DNA of 20,068 bases from Lachnospiraceae bacterium (GTDB lineage Bacteria > Bacillota > Clostridia > Lachnospirales > Lachnospiraceae), in contig VSNO01000078.1 of NCBI GenBank assembly GCA_009774375.1, positions 1 to 20,068 of the forward strand, given 5' to 3'. Positions 1 through 8,248 of this stretch are shown here, piece by piece; the first letter of the stretch is position 1; every line of letters begins with the position of its first letter. Position numbers and translations under genes: made by a program. The notes below the pieces were generated by a model. It saw nothing but the letters and a program-made list of their open reading frames with translations, made no database searches and was not told the origin of the DNA.

Positions 1-2057
1 ATCGTCGTGCTTCGATGACATCTCCAGTGCACATAAGCGCGGTCCGTCCTCTCCACATCGGCGCCAAGCCAGATATCCCTGCTCGAAGCGCCCACCAGGA
101 TCTCATACGCACCAGGTTCCACACACCACGTATGTTTTTCTTCGTCATAGTATGCAAAACTGCGCCGGTCCAGCGTAAGGACGACTTCTTTCTCCTCACC
201 CGGCGCAAGGATGAGCTTCTCAAAACCTTTCAGCTCCTGCCATGCGCGGCTGACTGCCGTATCTTTTTTGTGGACATAGACCTGTACCGTCTCCGCACCG
301 CTGCGGCTTCCAGTATTTTTGACCCAAAAGCGGACTTCCAGCGTTTCCTCCCCGCACATCTGCCTCCTGTCCAGTGCCAGATCCCGGTATGAAAATTCCG
401 TGTAACTCAGACCGTGTCCAAACGGGAACAGCACCGGCATCTGTCTCGTGTCATAATAACGGTATCCCACAAAAATGCCCTCGCCATAGTGCACGATATC
501 CTTGTCACCGCCAAAATCAAGCCACGCCGGATTGTCCTGCACCCTGACGGGGAACGTCTCCGCCAACTTTCCCCCAGGATTCTCCTCCCCGAACAGCAGA
601 GCCGCCTGCGCCTCGCCGACCGCCTCGCCCGCCAGATAACTCTCCAGGATCGCGGTGACCTGCCCGGCCCACGGCATCTCGACCGGGGAACCGTTGTGCA
701 GCACTACCACTGTGTTTGGCTGGACTGCCGCCACCGCCCGGATCAGTGCATTCTGGCACTCGGGCAGCCGCATGTGCTCCCTGTCATATGCCTCGGACTC
801 CATGGACTCCGGCAGCCCTGCAAAAATAACGACAGCGTCCTGTATCTGCGCCGCCTGCACTGCCTCCGCGATCATGTCCTCATCCGGCTCCGACTGCGAG
901 AGCCCAAATCCCTGCACATAGGTGACGTCCCCAAACCGAGCGCATTCCTCCAGCGCATTGCTGATCCGGTACGCATTGATGTGGCTGGAGCCGCCGCCCT
1001 GATAGCGCGGCTTCTTTGCAAACTCCCCGATCAATGCATATCTCCCGCCCTTTTTCAGCGGAAGCAGCCGCTCCCCGGTCTGTGTTCTGTCGTTTTTCAG
1101 CAGCACCATCGACTGGCACGCCGCCGTTTTCGCCATCTCGTGATGTTTCCTGCGGTCAAACACTGCCGTCTCATCGACATGCTCCGCATAGCGGAATATC
1201 ACGTCCACAATGCGCTCCACGGCCTGATCCAGCACCGCCTCATCCAGCGCATCGCCCTGCACAGCCTCCACGATCAGCCTGTCATTGACTCCGCCCGAAT
1301 CCGGCATCTCCAGATCCTGTCCGGCCGCCAGACCCTTTACCCGCTCATCGCAGGCGCTCCAGTCCGTCACAAGGAAACCGTCAAATCCCCACTCGTCCCG
1401 CAGGATCTCTGTCAGCATCCTGTGGCTCTGGGACACATACTCCCCGTTGATCCGGTTGTAGGAGCACATGACCGTCCACGGGCTGCCCTCCCTGACAGCA
1501 CCCTCGAAAGGAACCAGATAAATCTCCCGGAGCGCCCGCTCACTCACCTGTGCGGAAACCGTAGAACGGCGCTTTTCCTGGTTGTTCACCGCGAAATGTT
1601 TCACGCTCGCCCCCACATTCTCTGACTGCAGTCCATTGATGTAGGCTGCCGCCAGCTGTGCGGAGAGATACGGATCCTCCGACAGATACTCAAAATTCCT
1701 GCCGCAGAGAGGGCTGCGCTTGATGTTGACAGCAGGCCCCAGAAGCACCGCCACCTTCTCCGCCTGGCATTCCTCCCCGAGCGCCCTTCCCACCGATGCC
1801 AGCAGGCCGCGGTCAAACGACGCCGCAAGCCCTGCCGCTGACGGAAAGCAGACTGCGCAGATGGAATCATTGATACCAAGGTGATCCGCTCCCTCATCCT
1901 GCTTTCGGAGGCCGTGCGGCCCGTCCGCGACCATGACCGATGGGATCCCAAGCCGCTCAACGCCCTTCAGATGCCAGAAATCCCTGCCGGAGCACATGCC
2001 TGCCTTCTCCTCCAGCGTCATCTGTGCCACCAGTTCCCTGATCTTTTCCTGTTCCAT
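1..2057 (-). CDS. GH3 glycoside hydrolase (beta-glucosidase type), 3' end cut by window
   Basis: This is a cytoplasmic family 3 glycosidase that removes terminal beta-linked sugars, most often glucose, from short oligosaccharides or plant glycosides. It starts at ATG 2057 with GGAG eight bases upstream and stays open for 685 codons to the window edge. It has the usual domain order: the TIM-barrel domain comes first, with the substrate-binding motif VADGPHG near residue 44, NFEYLSEDP near 121, KHFAVNNQE near 153 and the nucleophile Asp232 in LVTDWSA. An alpha/beta sandwich and a fibronectin-III-like domain ending in EPGAYEILVGASSRD follow. The remaining sequence outside the window should be short. 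There is no signal peptide, so the substrate must be imported. It is the last visible gene of the transporter operon, 31 bases after the YtcP-like permease stop. The family is certain. The sugar (glucose, xylose or other) cannot be read from the sequence. Confidence 0.95.
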   Translation of the reverse strand, partial: MEQEKIRELVAQMTLEEKAGMCSGRDFWHLKGVERLGIPSVMVADGPHGLRKQDEGADHLGINDSICAVCFPSAAGLAASFDRGLLASVGRALGEECQAEKVAVLLGPAVNIKRSPLCGRNFEYLSEDPYLSAQLAAAYINGLQSENVGASVKHFAVNNQEKRRSTVSAQVSERALREIYLVPFEGAVREGSPWTVMCSYNRINGEYVSQSHRMLTEILRDEWGFDGFLVTDWSACDERVKGLAAGQDLEMPDSGGVNDRLIVEAVQGDALDEAVLDQAVERIVDVIFRYAEHVDETAVFDRRKHHEMAKTAACQSMVLLKNDRTQTGERLLPLKKGGRYALIGEFAKKPRYQGGGSSHINAYRISNALEECARFGDVTYVQGFGLSQSEPDEDMIAEAVQAAQIQDAVVIFAGLPESMESEAYDREHMRLPECQNALIRAVAAVQPNTVVVLHNGSPVEMPWAGQVTAILESYLAGEAVGEAQAALLFGEENPGGKLAETFPVRVQDNPAWLDFGGDKDIVHYGEGIFVGYRYYDTRQMPVLFPFGHGLSYTEFSYRDLALDRRQMCGEETLEVRFWVKNTGSRSGAETVQVYVHKKDTAVSRAWQELKGFEKLILAPGEEKEVVLTLDRRSFAYYDEEKHTWCVEPGAYEILVGASSRDIWLGADVERTDRAYVHWRCHRSTT

Positions 2058-2088
2058 GTTTTCACTCCTTTTCATTTGCCTGTTCACA

Positions 2089-2982
2089 CTACCCTTTGAC
2101 AGCCCCCATCGCGATCCCCTCCGCAAAATATTTCTGCAGGAAGGGATACACTGCAAGAACCGGCAGCATCGCCACAAACGCAATCGCCATGCGGACGGAC
2201 ACCGACGGCATCGTACTGAGCATCCCCGCCATCTGCTTTGACATCAACCCGCTCGTCAGCGCCTGCACGTCGCTGATCATCTTGTTTAACAGATTCTGGA
2301 TCCCCCAGTATCTTTCCTGATTCACATAATACAGGCCGTTCGTCCAGTCATTCCAGTACCCCAGCGCCGCAAACAGTCCCGTCGTCACCAGGATCGGCTT
2401 TCCCAGCGGCAGCGCGATCTGAAAATAGATCCGCGCCTGCCCCGCCCCGTCGATCTCAGCCGCCTCGTAGAGCGCGTCCGGTATGCTGTTTGCAAAATAA
2501 GTGCGCACCAGCAGCACATTCACCCCGCTCATCAGCAGGTTGGGCACCAGCATGGCAAAAATGGTATTCTTGATATGAAAAGTCCCTGTGTACATGATGT
2601 AGCTGGGCACCAGGCCGCCGTTGAAGAGCATCGTAAAAAACACATAGAATGTCAGGATGCGGCGAAACGGCAGGTTCTTTCTGGAAAGGCCAAACGCCAG
2701 CATGGAACTCATCAGCACATTGATGCAGGTTCCGGCGGCAGTCACAAAAATGGTGACTCCGTACGCGTGGAATATCTTCTGCCCATTCTGGAAAATGTAC
2801 TGATATGCCCCCAGGCTGAACTTTTGCGGGAACAGCGAGTACCCATTCATGATCAGCGTATTTTCCTCCGTGACAGAGGACATGAACAGCAGCACAAACG
2901 GAAAGATCATAAACAATGTCATGACCGTCAGCACACAGTTGCACAGAAGCTGATATCTTCTGTTTTCTTTTGTCTTGAGCAT
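2089..2982 (-). CDS. Sugar ABC transporter permease, YtcP/AraQ type
   Basis: This is an inner-membrane permease of a CUT1-type carbohydrate ABC importer (MalG/AraQ/YtcP group), 297 residues, the usual length. The N-terminus has a first membrane span around residues 12-34. The cytoplasmic-loop EAA motif that docks the ATPase is visible as YEAAEIDGAG followed by the conserved IALPLGKP. The C-terminus, FAEGIAMGAVKG, is typical of the YtcP subgroup. ATG 2982 is preferred over an upstream in-frame start at 3066 because AGGAGGG lies just before it and the longer form would run into the partner permease gene. It follows the LplB-like permease by 14 bases. No ATPase gene lies nearby; in Firmicutes such importers commonly share a distant MsmX-type ATPase, which is inferred here. 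Confidence 0.95.
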   Translation of the reverse strand: MLKTKENRRYQLLCNCVLTVMTLFMIFPFVLLFMSSVTEENTLIMNGYSLFPQKFSLGAYQYIFQNGQKIFHAYGVTIFVTAAGTCINVLMSSMLAFGLSRKNLPFRRILTFYVFFTMLFNGGLVPSYIMYTGTFHIKNTIFAMLVPNLLMSGVNVLLVRTYFANSIPDALYEAAEIDGAGQARIYFQIALPLGKPILVTTGLFAALGYWNDWTNGLYYVNQERYWGIQNLLNKMISDVQALTSGLMSKQMAGMLSTMPSVSVRMAIAFVAMLPVLAVYPFLQKYFAEGIAMGAVKG

Positions 2983-2996
2983 AATTTCCCTCCTCG

Positions 2997-3896
2997 CTAA
3001 AACAATGCGTTCTCCCTGCTGAACCTCCGCACAAGGGCATTGACTGCCAGCACCAGAGCGAACCATACTACAGACTGATAAAAACCTGCCGCGGCCGACA
3101 TGCTCGGATTGTTCTGCTCAAGCAGCGCGCGGTACACATAAGTGTCAATGGTATTCGTCGTCGAAAACACAGCGCCCGAATTTTGCGGAACCTGATAAAA
3201 CAGGCCAAAATCCGAAAAGAAGATCTTGCTGACACTCAGCATCACCAGTGTGATGATGGACGGAACAAGACTTGGAAGCGTGATGTTCCTGATGATCTGA
3301 AAGCGGGAAGCGCCGTCAATCTGCGCCGCCTCGTATGTCGCCTTGTCGATTCCCGCGATCGCCGCGATATAGATGAGGCACCCGTATCCGACACCCTTCC
3401 AGAAATTGACCACTACCAGTATCACCGGCCACACCTCCGGCGTTATGTACCACGAGACAGGCTCCATCCCCAACATCGGCAGAATGCTCTTATTGAGCAT
3501 TCCATTCTCATTGCTCAGCAGCGCAAACACAATGTAGGATACGATGACCATGGACATCAGAAACGGAAACAGAACCGCGCTCTGATAAATTTTCTTTGCC
3601 GCCTTGCTCCGCACATCCGATATAAAGATCGCGATGATGATGCCAAAGATATTATTGACCAGGATAAACGCAAAATTGTACAGTATCGTATTTCTGGTGA
3701 TCACAAATGCATCCTTGGTGGTAAAATTCTTGTACCATGGGTCCGCCCACGGACTGCCGTAGATGCCGTCCGCAAAGTTGACCTGCTTGAAGGCTGCGAT
3801 CAGCCCGCCCATGGGAATGTAATTGTTGATGAACAGGTAGATCAGTCCGGGCAGCATCATCATAAAAACCGGTGCCCAGTATTTCAGTTTTGCCAT
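2997..3896 (-). CDS. Sugar ABC transporter permease, LplB type
   Basis: This is the partner permease of the same importer (LplB/YteP/UgpA-like), 299 residues with about six hydrophobic spans. It opens with the typical LplB N-terminus, a first span near residues 8-25 followed by NNYIPMGGLIAAFK. The EAA motif reads YEAAQIDGASRF, followed by ITLPSLVPSI. The C-terminus RFSRENALF is characteristic of this group. A GGAAGGAAGG stretch precedes ATG 3896. The gene lies 21 bases after the solute-binding protein stop and 14 bases before the YtcP-like gene, so the two permeases are almost certainly co-translated. Known relatives import plant-polysaccharide fragments, such as the rhamnogalacturonan-related YtcQ-YtcP-YteP system of Bacillus subtilis. 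The substrate here is not determined. Confidence 0.95.
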   Translation of the reverse strand: MAKLKYWAPVFMMMLPGLIYLFINNYIPMGGLIAAFKQVNFADGIYGSPWADPWYKNFTTKDAFVITRNTILYNFAFILVNNIFGIIIAIFISDVRSKAAKKIYQSAVLFPFLMSMVIVSYIVFALLSNENGMLNKSILPMLGMEPVSWYITPEVWPVILVVVNFWKGVGYGCLIYIAAIAGIDKATYEAAQIDGASRFQIIRNITLPSLVPSIITLVMLSVSKIFFSDFGLFYQVPQNSGAVFSTTNTIDTYVYRALLEQNNPSMSAAAGFYQSVVWFALVLAVNALVRRFSRENALF

Positions 3897-3917
3897 AGCT
3901 CGACCCTTCCTTCCTGA

Positions 3918-5453
3918 TTATTTTGCGGCATACCATGCGTCCAGCTGCGCCTGCTTCGCGTCGATGACGGACTGCATGCCCGCATTTTCCAGATCCTCCA
4001 GAAATCTGGGCAGTTCTGTCTCTGGATCCACCGCCCCCGTATTCAGCGAATCCATATACTGGTTCTTGATGTTGGAGAGCGCGGCGATCTCTGTGCTCAG
4101 CGCGCTGCTGTCATAGGCAAAACCAAGTGCGCAGGAGCGCTTTGCGGATTTCGTCGCCTCGATATTTTTGTTCCACAGATCCGGGTCGTTTCCTTCCCAG
4201 ATACCGCCCAGAAACTGGTTGGGCAGCTCCCAGCCCTGATTGAAGGTATAGGACGAATTGGTGACATTGACTCCTTCGGGATAATGGTACAGACCATCCT
4301 CCCCCACGATGTAGTGCGTGCCCTCTATGCCAAAGTTGATCAGGTCCGTCACTTCGCCGCTGTTGTAGAGATAATCGAGCAGCAGGAATGCGCGCTCAGG
4401 GTTTTCGCTCGACTGTGCGATCCCCCAGCTGTTCCAGCAGTAGCCCGTCGTGGTCAGCTGCCCTTCCGTGATGGGGATACAGTACATCTCCGTTCCGCAG
4501 GAAGTGCTGTTGACTGCCTCCGCATCCGGACCATCCGGCGTGTAGAATGAAAACGTCCTCCCCGCCTGCACTGCCGTGGACGCCTGGTCCGTTGTCGTCG
4601 CCGCATCCTTGGAGATCCATCCTTTCTGTGCCCATCCATAGTGGCGCGTCACCAGTTCTCTGTAGGCATCGCTCGCAAAATAATTGACGACCTCCGGCTT
4701 CTCTCCATAGTTGAGCAGCACCCCGTTATAGTCTGTCAGTGGGTCTGTCACCTCATATCTGCTGTCCGCCTGTGTTCCCTTGGTCATCCACAGCATGACC
4801 GTCTCGGGATGATTCCGGTAAACCTTCTCGTATACCGCATCCATATCCTCAATGCCCTTGATATCCTCTCTGCCAAATCCTGCCTCCGCAAGCCAGTCCG
4901 CACGCATACAGATCGAGGAGACACCCGAAGCGCCCTTGACAACCGGGATTCCGAACATGAAGTCATTGATACAGCCCGTGTAGAGCAGCTCTTCGCCCAT
5001 CCCAGAAAATGCCTGCTTCATGTTGACACCGTACTGCTCCACATAGTCACTCAGATTCAGCACCATCTTGTTGTTGATAAATGTCCCCGCAAAGCTGTTG
5101 ATCACCGGAACCAGATCCACCTTGTCGCCCCCCTGCAGCATCAACGGCAGCTGCGTCGTGAAGTCCCCCATGGAAAGCATCACGATATCCATCTTTGTGT
5201 TGATATCGCGCATCAGGATCTCATTGACCCTCTCCATGACCAGCGCCTGATCCGCCTGCTGGCTTCCGATGAGCACCATCGTGGCCTCATACGTATCGCT
5301 GATATCAATACCGTTGACCTCCCGCGCACCCTCTGCCTGGGCGCTGCCCTTTGTGCCGCCTGCATTTTCTTTTTTTGCGCTGTCCCCGCATCCCGTCAGC
5401 ATCCCTATGCCAAGGATCCCTGCCAGCATCAGACTGAATATTTTCTTTCTCAT
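3918..5453 (-). CDS. Extracellular sugar-binding lipoprotein of ABC importer
   Basis: This is a lipid-anchored substrate-binding protein (LplA/YtcQ-like, bacterial extracellular solute-binding family 1), 511 residues. A basic N-terminus (MRKKIF) and hydrophobic stretch end in the lipobox LTGC with Cys22, followed by a linker of Ser, Ala, Lys, Glu and Gly. The mature part has features usual for the group, including an aromatic-rich C-terminal half where sugar contacts would lie (YCWNSWGIAQ, FNQGWELPNQFLGG). AGGAGAGG lies seven bases before ATG 5453. It is the first gene of the operon that continues with both permeases and the GH3 enzyme, so its ligand is probably the GH3 substrate. The large size (over 500 residues) suits binding of oligosaccharides rather than simple sugars. 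Confidence 0.95.
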   Translation of the reverse strand: MRKKIFSLMLAGILGIGMLTGCGDSAKKENAGGTKGSAQAEGAREVNGIDISDTYEATMVLIGSQQADQALVMERVNEILMRDINTKMDIVMLSMGDFTTQLPLMLQGGDKVDLVPVINSFAGTFINNKMVLNLSDYVEQYGVNMKQAFSGMGEELLYTGCINDFMFGIPVVKGASGVSSICMRADWLAEAGFGREDIKGIEDMDAVYEKVYRNHPETVMLWMTKGTQADSRYEVTDPLTDYNGVLLNYGEKPEVVNYFASDAYRELVTRHYGWAQKGWISKDAATTTDQASTAVQAGRTFSFYTPDGPDAEAVNSTSCGTEMYCIPITEGQLTTTGYCWNSWGIAQSSENPERAFLLLDYLYNSGEVTDLINFGIEGTHYIVGEDGLYHYPEGVNVTNSSYTFNQGWELPNQFLGGIWEGNDPDLWNKNIEATKSAKRSCALGFAYDSSALSTEIAALSNIKNQYMDSLNTGAVDPETELPRFLEDLENAGMQSVIDAKQAQLDAWYAAK

Positions 5454-5547
5454 ATGATTCCTCTCCTATCGTTTCCTGTTCTCTCAAAAAACCAGCTGCA
5501 GCACTTGTTTTTGTATAAAATAAGTATAAATTCTTCCTGCCCTTCCG

Positions 5548-5577
5548 TCTATAACAGGACTGTCATGCGCATAACAA
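5548..5577 (-). promoter_or_regulatory. Candidate promoter of the transporter-GH3 operon
   Basis: On the minus strand TTGTTA (5572-5577) and TATAGA (5548-5553) are 18 bases apart, about 95 bases before the solute-binding protein start and just after the terminator of the preceding gene. This is a plausible sigma-A promoter with a slightly long spacer. A second AT-rich stretch nearer the gene (around 5515-5530) contains another possible -10, so the assignment is weak. Confidence 0.35.
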
Positions 5578-5596
5578 AAATCTGTCGCGTGTACAT

Positions 5597-5634
5597 AAAA
5601 ACTGCCGCCTGTTCCATGACAGACGGCAGTTTTT
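5597..5634 (-). terminator. Rho-independent terminator after the AraC/GyrI gene
   Basis: An 11-base perfect inverted repeat (aaaaactgccg at 5597-5607 and cggcagttttt at 5624-5634) with a 16-base loop lies eight bases after the stop of the AraC/GyrI-type regulator. On the minus strand the stem runs directly into a T run. The A/T flanks are symmetrical, so it could also stop plus-strand transcripts. It separates the redox/regulator operon from the transporter operon. Confidence 0.88.
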
Positions 5635-5641
5635 ACAGTTC

Positions 5642-6502
5642 CTAAGCCTTCTTTCTGATCGGGATCCATATCTCCGCGTAATAATTCTCGTCCTCCACTC
5701 CATCAGGATATTTGTCCGGTGCATCGTACATCTCAACACAGTACCCCGCCGCGAACTCATACTCCTGCAGTGCGGGAAGCCACTCCGAGAACACCTTCGT
5801 GTTTACATCCTGCATCGTCTGCGAAAGGACTCCCTTACACGGAAATACCGCCCATGTGAATGCCGGAATGGTCCTCACCACCAGTCCCTCCGGAACGTCC
5901 ACCGACGGGTTGTAGACATCCGCGATCAGGTACTCAAACCGCTCATTGCCCATCTCCGGATCGATGTTGATGCCGAACATTCCGCAGACATATTTTCCCT
6001 TTCCCGACGCATAGTGCTCCTGCCAGTAAGCCGGGATGTCCCTCTTGGCATTTTCGTAGCCAAACTCCTTTGACGCCGCCAGCACCGTAAAAGCTTCCTT
6101 CTTTGTGATCCTGTAATCCATCGCGTAACCACCTTTCAATGATATTGATACTCTCAGCGGTGCGAAGGCTTTGAGCATGGTCCTGTCCCGGCGCACAGTG
6201 GACGGCGCGTGCCCGTGAAACCGGGTAAACGCCTTGGTGAAGCTGTCCGGAGAATCGTATCCGTATCTCATCGCAAGCTCCATGACCGTGACATCGCTGG
6301 TGAGCAGCTCCTCCCCCGCAAGCGCCAGCCTGCGGTTTCTCATATACTCTGTCATGGAGTACCCGCACAGGATGGTGAATCCCTTGTGAAAATAAAACGG
6401 GGACACATTGACATGCGCTGCCACATCGGCCATCGTGATCTCCTCCGTCATATGCTGTTCCATAAAATCAACCGCGTCCCTGATCGCCCTTGTCCAGTCC
6501 AT
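5642..6502 (-). CDS. AraC-family regulator with GyrI-like effector domain
   Basis: This is a transcription regulator of 286 residues with the DNA-binding part first. Residues about 5-105 form the AraC double helix-turn-helix (VAAHVNVSPFYFHKGFTILCGYS, second helix around YGYDSPDSFTKAFTRFHGHAPS). Residues about 125-285 form a GyrI-like/BacR effector-binding domain (WAVFPCKG, CVEMYDAP, YYAEIWIPI at the end). Such Rob/SoxS-like proteins usually sense small hydrophobic compounds. ATG 6502 is chosen because AGGAGG lies nine bases upstream; the in-frame ATG at 6508 would be only three bases from it. The gene starts 34 bases after the polyferredoxin stop and is followed by a terminator, so it probably ends the redox operon. 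Its target genes are unknown. Confidence 0.92.
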   Translation of the reverse strand: MDWTRAIRDAVDFMEQHMTEEITMADVAAHVNVSPFYFHKGFTILCGYSMTEYMRNRRLALAGEELLTSDVTVMELAMRYGYDSPDSFTKAFTRFHGHAPSTVRRDRTMLKAFAPLRVSISLKGGYAMDYRITKKEAFTVLAASKEFGYENAKRDIPAYWQEHYASGKGKYVCGMFGINIDPEMGNERFEYLIADVYNPSVDVPEGLVVRTIPAFTWAVFPCKGVLSQTMQDVNTKVFSEWLPALQEYEFAAGYCVEMYDAPDKYPDGVEDENYYAEIWIPIRKKA

Positions 6503-6536
6503 ATGCATCAGCCTCCTTCGCTGTGATCTTATCATA

Positions 6537-7409
6537 CTACATGGCGTCCTGCGCGTCCCGACATTTTCTGCCCTGTTTTGTCCGACGCCGCATCATCCCC
6601 ACATGGATCGCGTTTTTCGGACATGCCTGCGCGCACGCGCCGCACCGGATGCACTCGGCGGAATCCGGTGCGCGGACAGGATCCACTTCCATCTTGCATA
6701 TATTTTTGCACTTTCCACAGTTTACGCACAGATCCTGATCCACTTCGAGATGGCACAGGCTGACCTTGTTCATGATGCCGTAGATCGCCCCGAGCGGGCA
6801 GAGCGTGCGGCAGAAAAAGCGGTATATGAAGATACAGCCGATGACCGTCAGGATCAGGATCGCCATCTTCAGCGAAAACAGGGCGCCTATCGTCCGCCGG
6901 AGCTCCTCGTGCGTGCCAAGCAGCGGGATCCCGCCCTGCAGCGTCCCCGCCGGACAGATATATTGACAGAAAGCCGGTTTTCCCATACCCATATAGTTGG
7001 TCACCGTGACCGGCAGGATGAAAACAAACACGACAAGGACCAGGTATTTGATATACAGGAAGATCTTCTTCAATCGCAGCTTCGGCGAGGGGATCCTGTG
7101 GATCAGCTCCTGTATCAGTCCGAACGGGCAGAGCCACCCGCAGACTGCCCTGCCAAGCAGCACGCCGAACGCCAGCAGCACACCGACCACATAGAAGCTG
7201 AATTGAAATTCCATGGAACCGTTCACCGCCTGCAGCGCCCCGATCGGGCAGGCAAAGCCTGCTGCCGGACACGAATAACAGTTCAGTCCCGGATTGCAGA
7301 ACTGCTTCCACTTTCCCTGATAGAGCTTCCCGCCTTTATAATTCAGCAGATGCGCATTGGAATAGCCAAACGCGATGATCTGCACGATCTTCCTCTTTAT
7401 GCGGTTCAT
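6537..7409 (-). CDS. NapH-like membrane polyferredoxin (4Fe-4S binding)
   Basis: This is a 290-residue integral membrane iron-sulfur protein that would pass electrons from a cytoplasmic donor toward the membrane or outside. An N-terminal Cys group (Cys38, 44, 47, 54) is followed by hydrophobic spans and three CxxxCP motifs (Cys90/94, 148/152, 200/204) as in NapH and related proteins. Two classical 4Fe-4S ferredoxin motifs complete the C-terminus (Cys228-231-234-238 and Cys253-256-259-263). No FMN-binding domain is seen. ATG 7409 is preferred over a GTG at 7547: the longer version would be read through the small CxxC gene in another frame, and a GGGGTGAG site precedes ATG 7409. It begins eight bases after that small gene and is surely co-transcribed with it and the thioredoxin lipoprotein. 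The physiological electron donor and acceptor are not known. Confidence 0.92.
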   Translation of the reverse strand: MNRIKRKIVQIIAFGYSNAHLLNYKGGKLYQGKWKQFCNPGLNCYSCPAAGFACPIGALQAVNGSMEFQFSFYVVGVLLAFGVLLGRAVCGWLCPFGLIQELIHRIPSPKLRLKKIFLYIKYLVLVVFVFILPVTVTNYMGMGKPAFCQYICPAGTLQGGIPLLGTHEELRRTIGALFSLKMAILILTVIGCIFIYRFFCRTLCPLGAIYGIMNKVSLCHLEVDQDLCVNCGKCKNICKMEVDPVRAPDSAECIRCGACAQACPKNAIHVGMMRRRTKQGRKCRDAQDAM

Positions 7410-7417
7410 TCTGTCTC

Positions 7418-7564
7418 TCACCCCAATCCGATGCACTCGAGACAGATATTGACCGCCTTGTTCAGCACGATCTCCATCTCTCCCCGCGCAGCTCCATAAA
7501 CAATAAACGCACAGGCGGCTGCCGCGATGGCACTCCTGGCAAAACACTTTGTCCTACAGCTCAT
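7418..7564 (-). CDS. Small CxxC membrane peptide, CD1871A-like
   Basis: This is a 48-residue peptide too short for routine ORF calling. It reads MSCRTKCFARS, then one hydrophobic span (AIAAAACAFIVYGAA), then RGEMEIVLNKAVNICLECIG and ends two residues later. From memory this matches the CD1871A family of CxxC-containing peptides, which occur beside TlpA-like thioredoxins and 4Fe-4S membrane proteins in Clostridia. The ATG overlaps the last 11 bases of the thioredoxin gene in another frame, and GGAGGA lies eight bases upstream inside that gene, so it is translationally coupled. The positive residues before the span suggest an inside N-terminus, placing the CLEC pair outside the membrane, where it could react with the thioredoxin lipoprotein. 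That role is inferred. Confidence 0.82.
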   Translation of the reverse strand: MSCRTKCFARSAIAAAACAFIVYGAARGEMEIVLNKAVNICLECIGLG

Positions 7565-8180
7565 TCAGATATTCCTCCACAAACGTCTTGTATCTGTCGA
7601 CATAGGCACCGACGATCGGCTCCCCCACAAGATTACCTTCCTTGTCGACAAACAGTGTCGTAGGCACCCCCACAACCCATCTCATGACCGGATCGAGATC
7701 CTCATTTGCAATGATATGCGTAAATTCCGCCCCCGCCTTCTCCGTGATCGTCACTGCAAGATCATGGTGCTTCGTGTCCTCATCCCCGGCGATGTCCACG
7801 ATCAGTCCGATGATCTGGACATTATCCGGCATGGAAGCCGCCCATTCCCCCAGCTCCGGCATTTCTGCCACGCACGGATTGCAAAAAGTCCCCCAGATAT
7901 TCACCACAGTCAGATCCTTCTCTGCGAAAATATCTTCCGTGACCGTATTCCCGTCCAGATCCTTTGCCGAAAACGACGGCATCTGGCTCGGAAATCCCGT
8001 CTCAGCGCCTGTCTGGTCTTCCTCGCGCTCTGTCTCATTCCCTTCAGCCTCTGACACTGCCGTACTCTGTTTTTCCACCGGATCCGTATCCTTTGCAGGT
8101 GTTTTTCCACAGCCTGCGGCGGAGAGTGCCACCCCCAGCAAAATACCTGCCAAACACCTTATCCTGTCTTTTCGTCTCAT
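7554..8180 (-). CDS. TlpA-like thioredoxin lipoprotein
   Basis: This is an extracytoplasmic thiol-disulfide oxidoreductase of 208 residues. The signal peptide ends in the lipobox SAAGC (Cys24), followed by an acidic linker to about residue 62. The thioredoxin fold has the active site GTFCNPC (Cys100/Cys103) and the cis-proline at Pro173 (VGVPTTLF), so all catalytic elements are intact. ATG 8180 is chosen over an upstream in-frame start at 8234 because GAGGAG lies nine bases before it and the signal peptide starts there. The gene overlaps the small CxxC gene and begins 68 bases after the hydrolase stop, with no terminator seen between, so it may share the hydrolase transcript. It probably reduces disulfides or peroxides outside the cell with electrons delivered by the downstream polyferredoxin (inference). 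Confidence 0.93.
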   Translation of the reverse strand: MRRKDRIRCLAGILLGVALSAAGCGKTPAKDTDPVEKQSTAVSEAEGNETEREEDQTGAETGFPSQMPSFSAKDLDGNTVTEDIFAEKDLTVVNIWGTFCNPCVAEMPELGEWAASMPDNVQIIGLIVDIAGDEDTKHHDLAVTITEKAGAEFTHIIANEDLDPVMRWVVGVPTTLFVDKEGNLVGEPIVGAYVDRYKTFVEEYLNEL

Positions 8181-8248
8181 TTCAACAATCTCCTCTTTCC
8201 ATTTTTCTGCAGATCCCATCCTCCCGCGCTGCATCGCGCCATTCCGGC

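Noticed and set aside
414..1625. A 403-residue plus-strand open frame.
   Set aside because: It is the antisense shadow of the GH3 gene, rich in His, Arg, Leu and Pro, with no recognisable domain.
7410..7547. N-terminal extension of the polyferredoxin from GTG 7547 with extra Cys residues.
   Set aside because: The stretch is coding in another frame for the CD1871A-like peptide, which has the better start and ribosome site; the extension lacks both.
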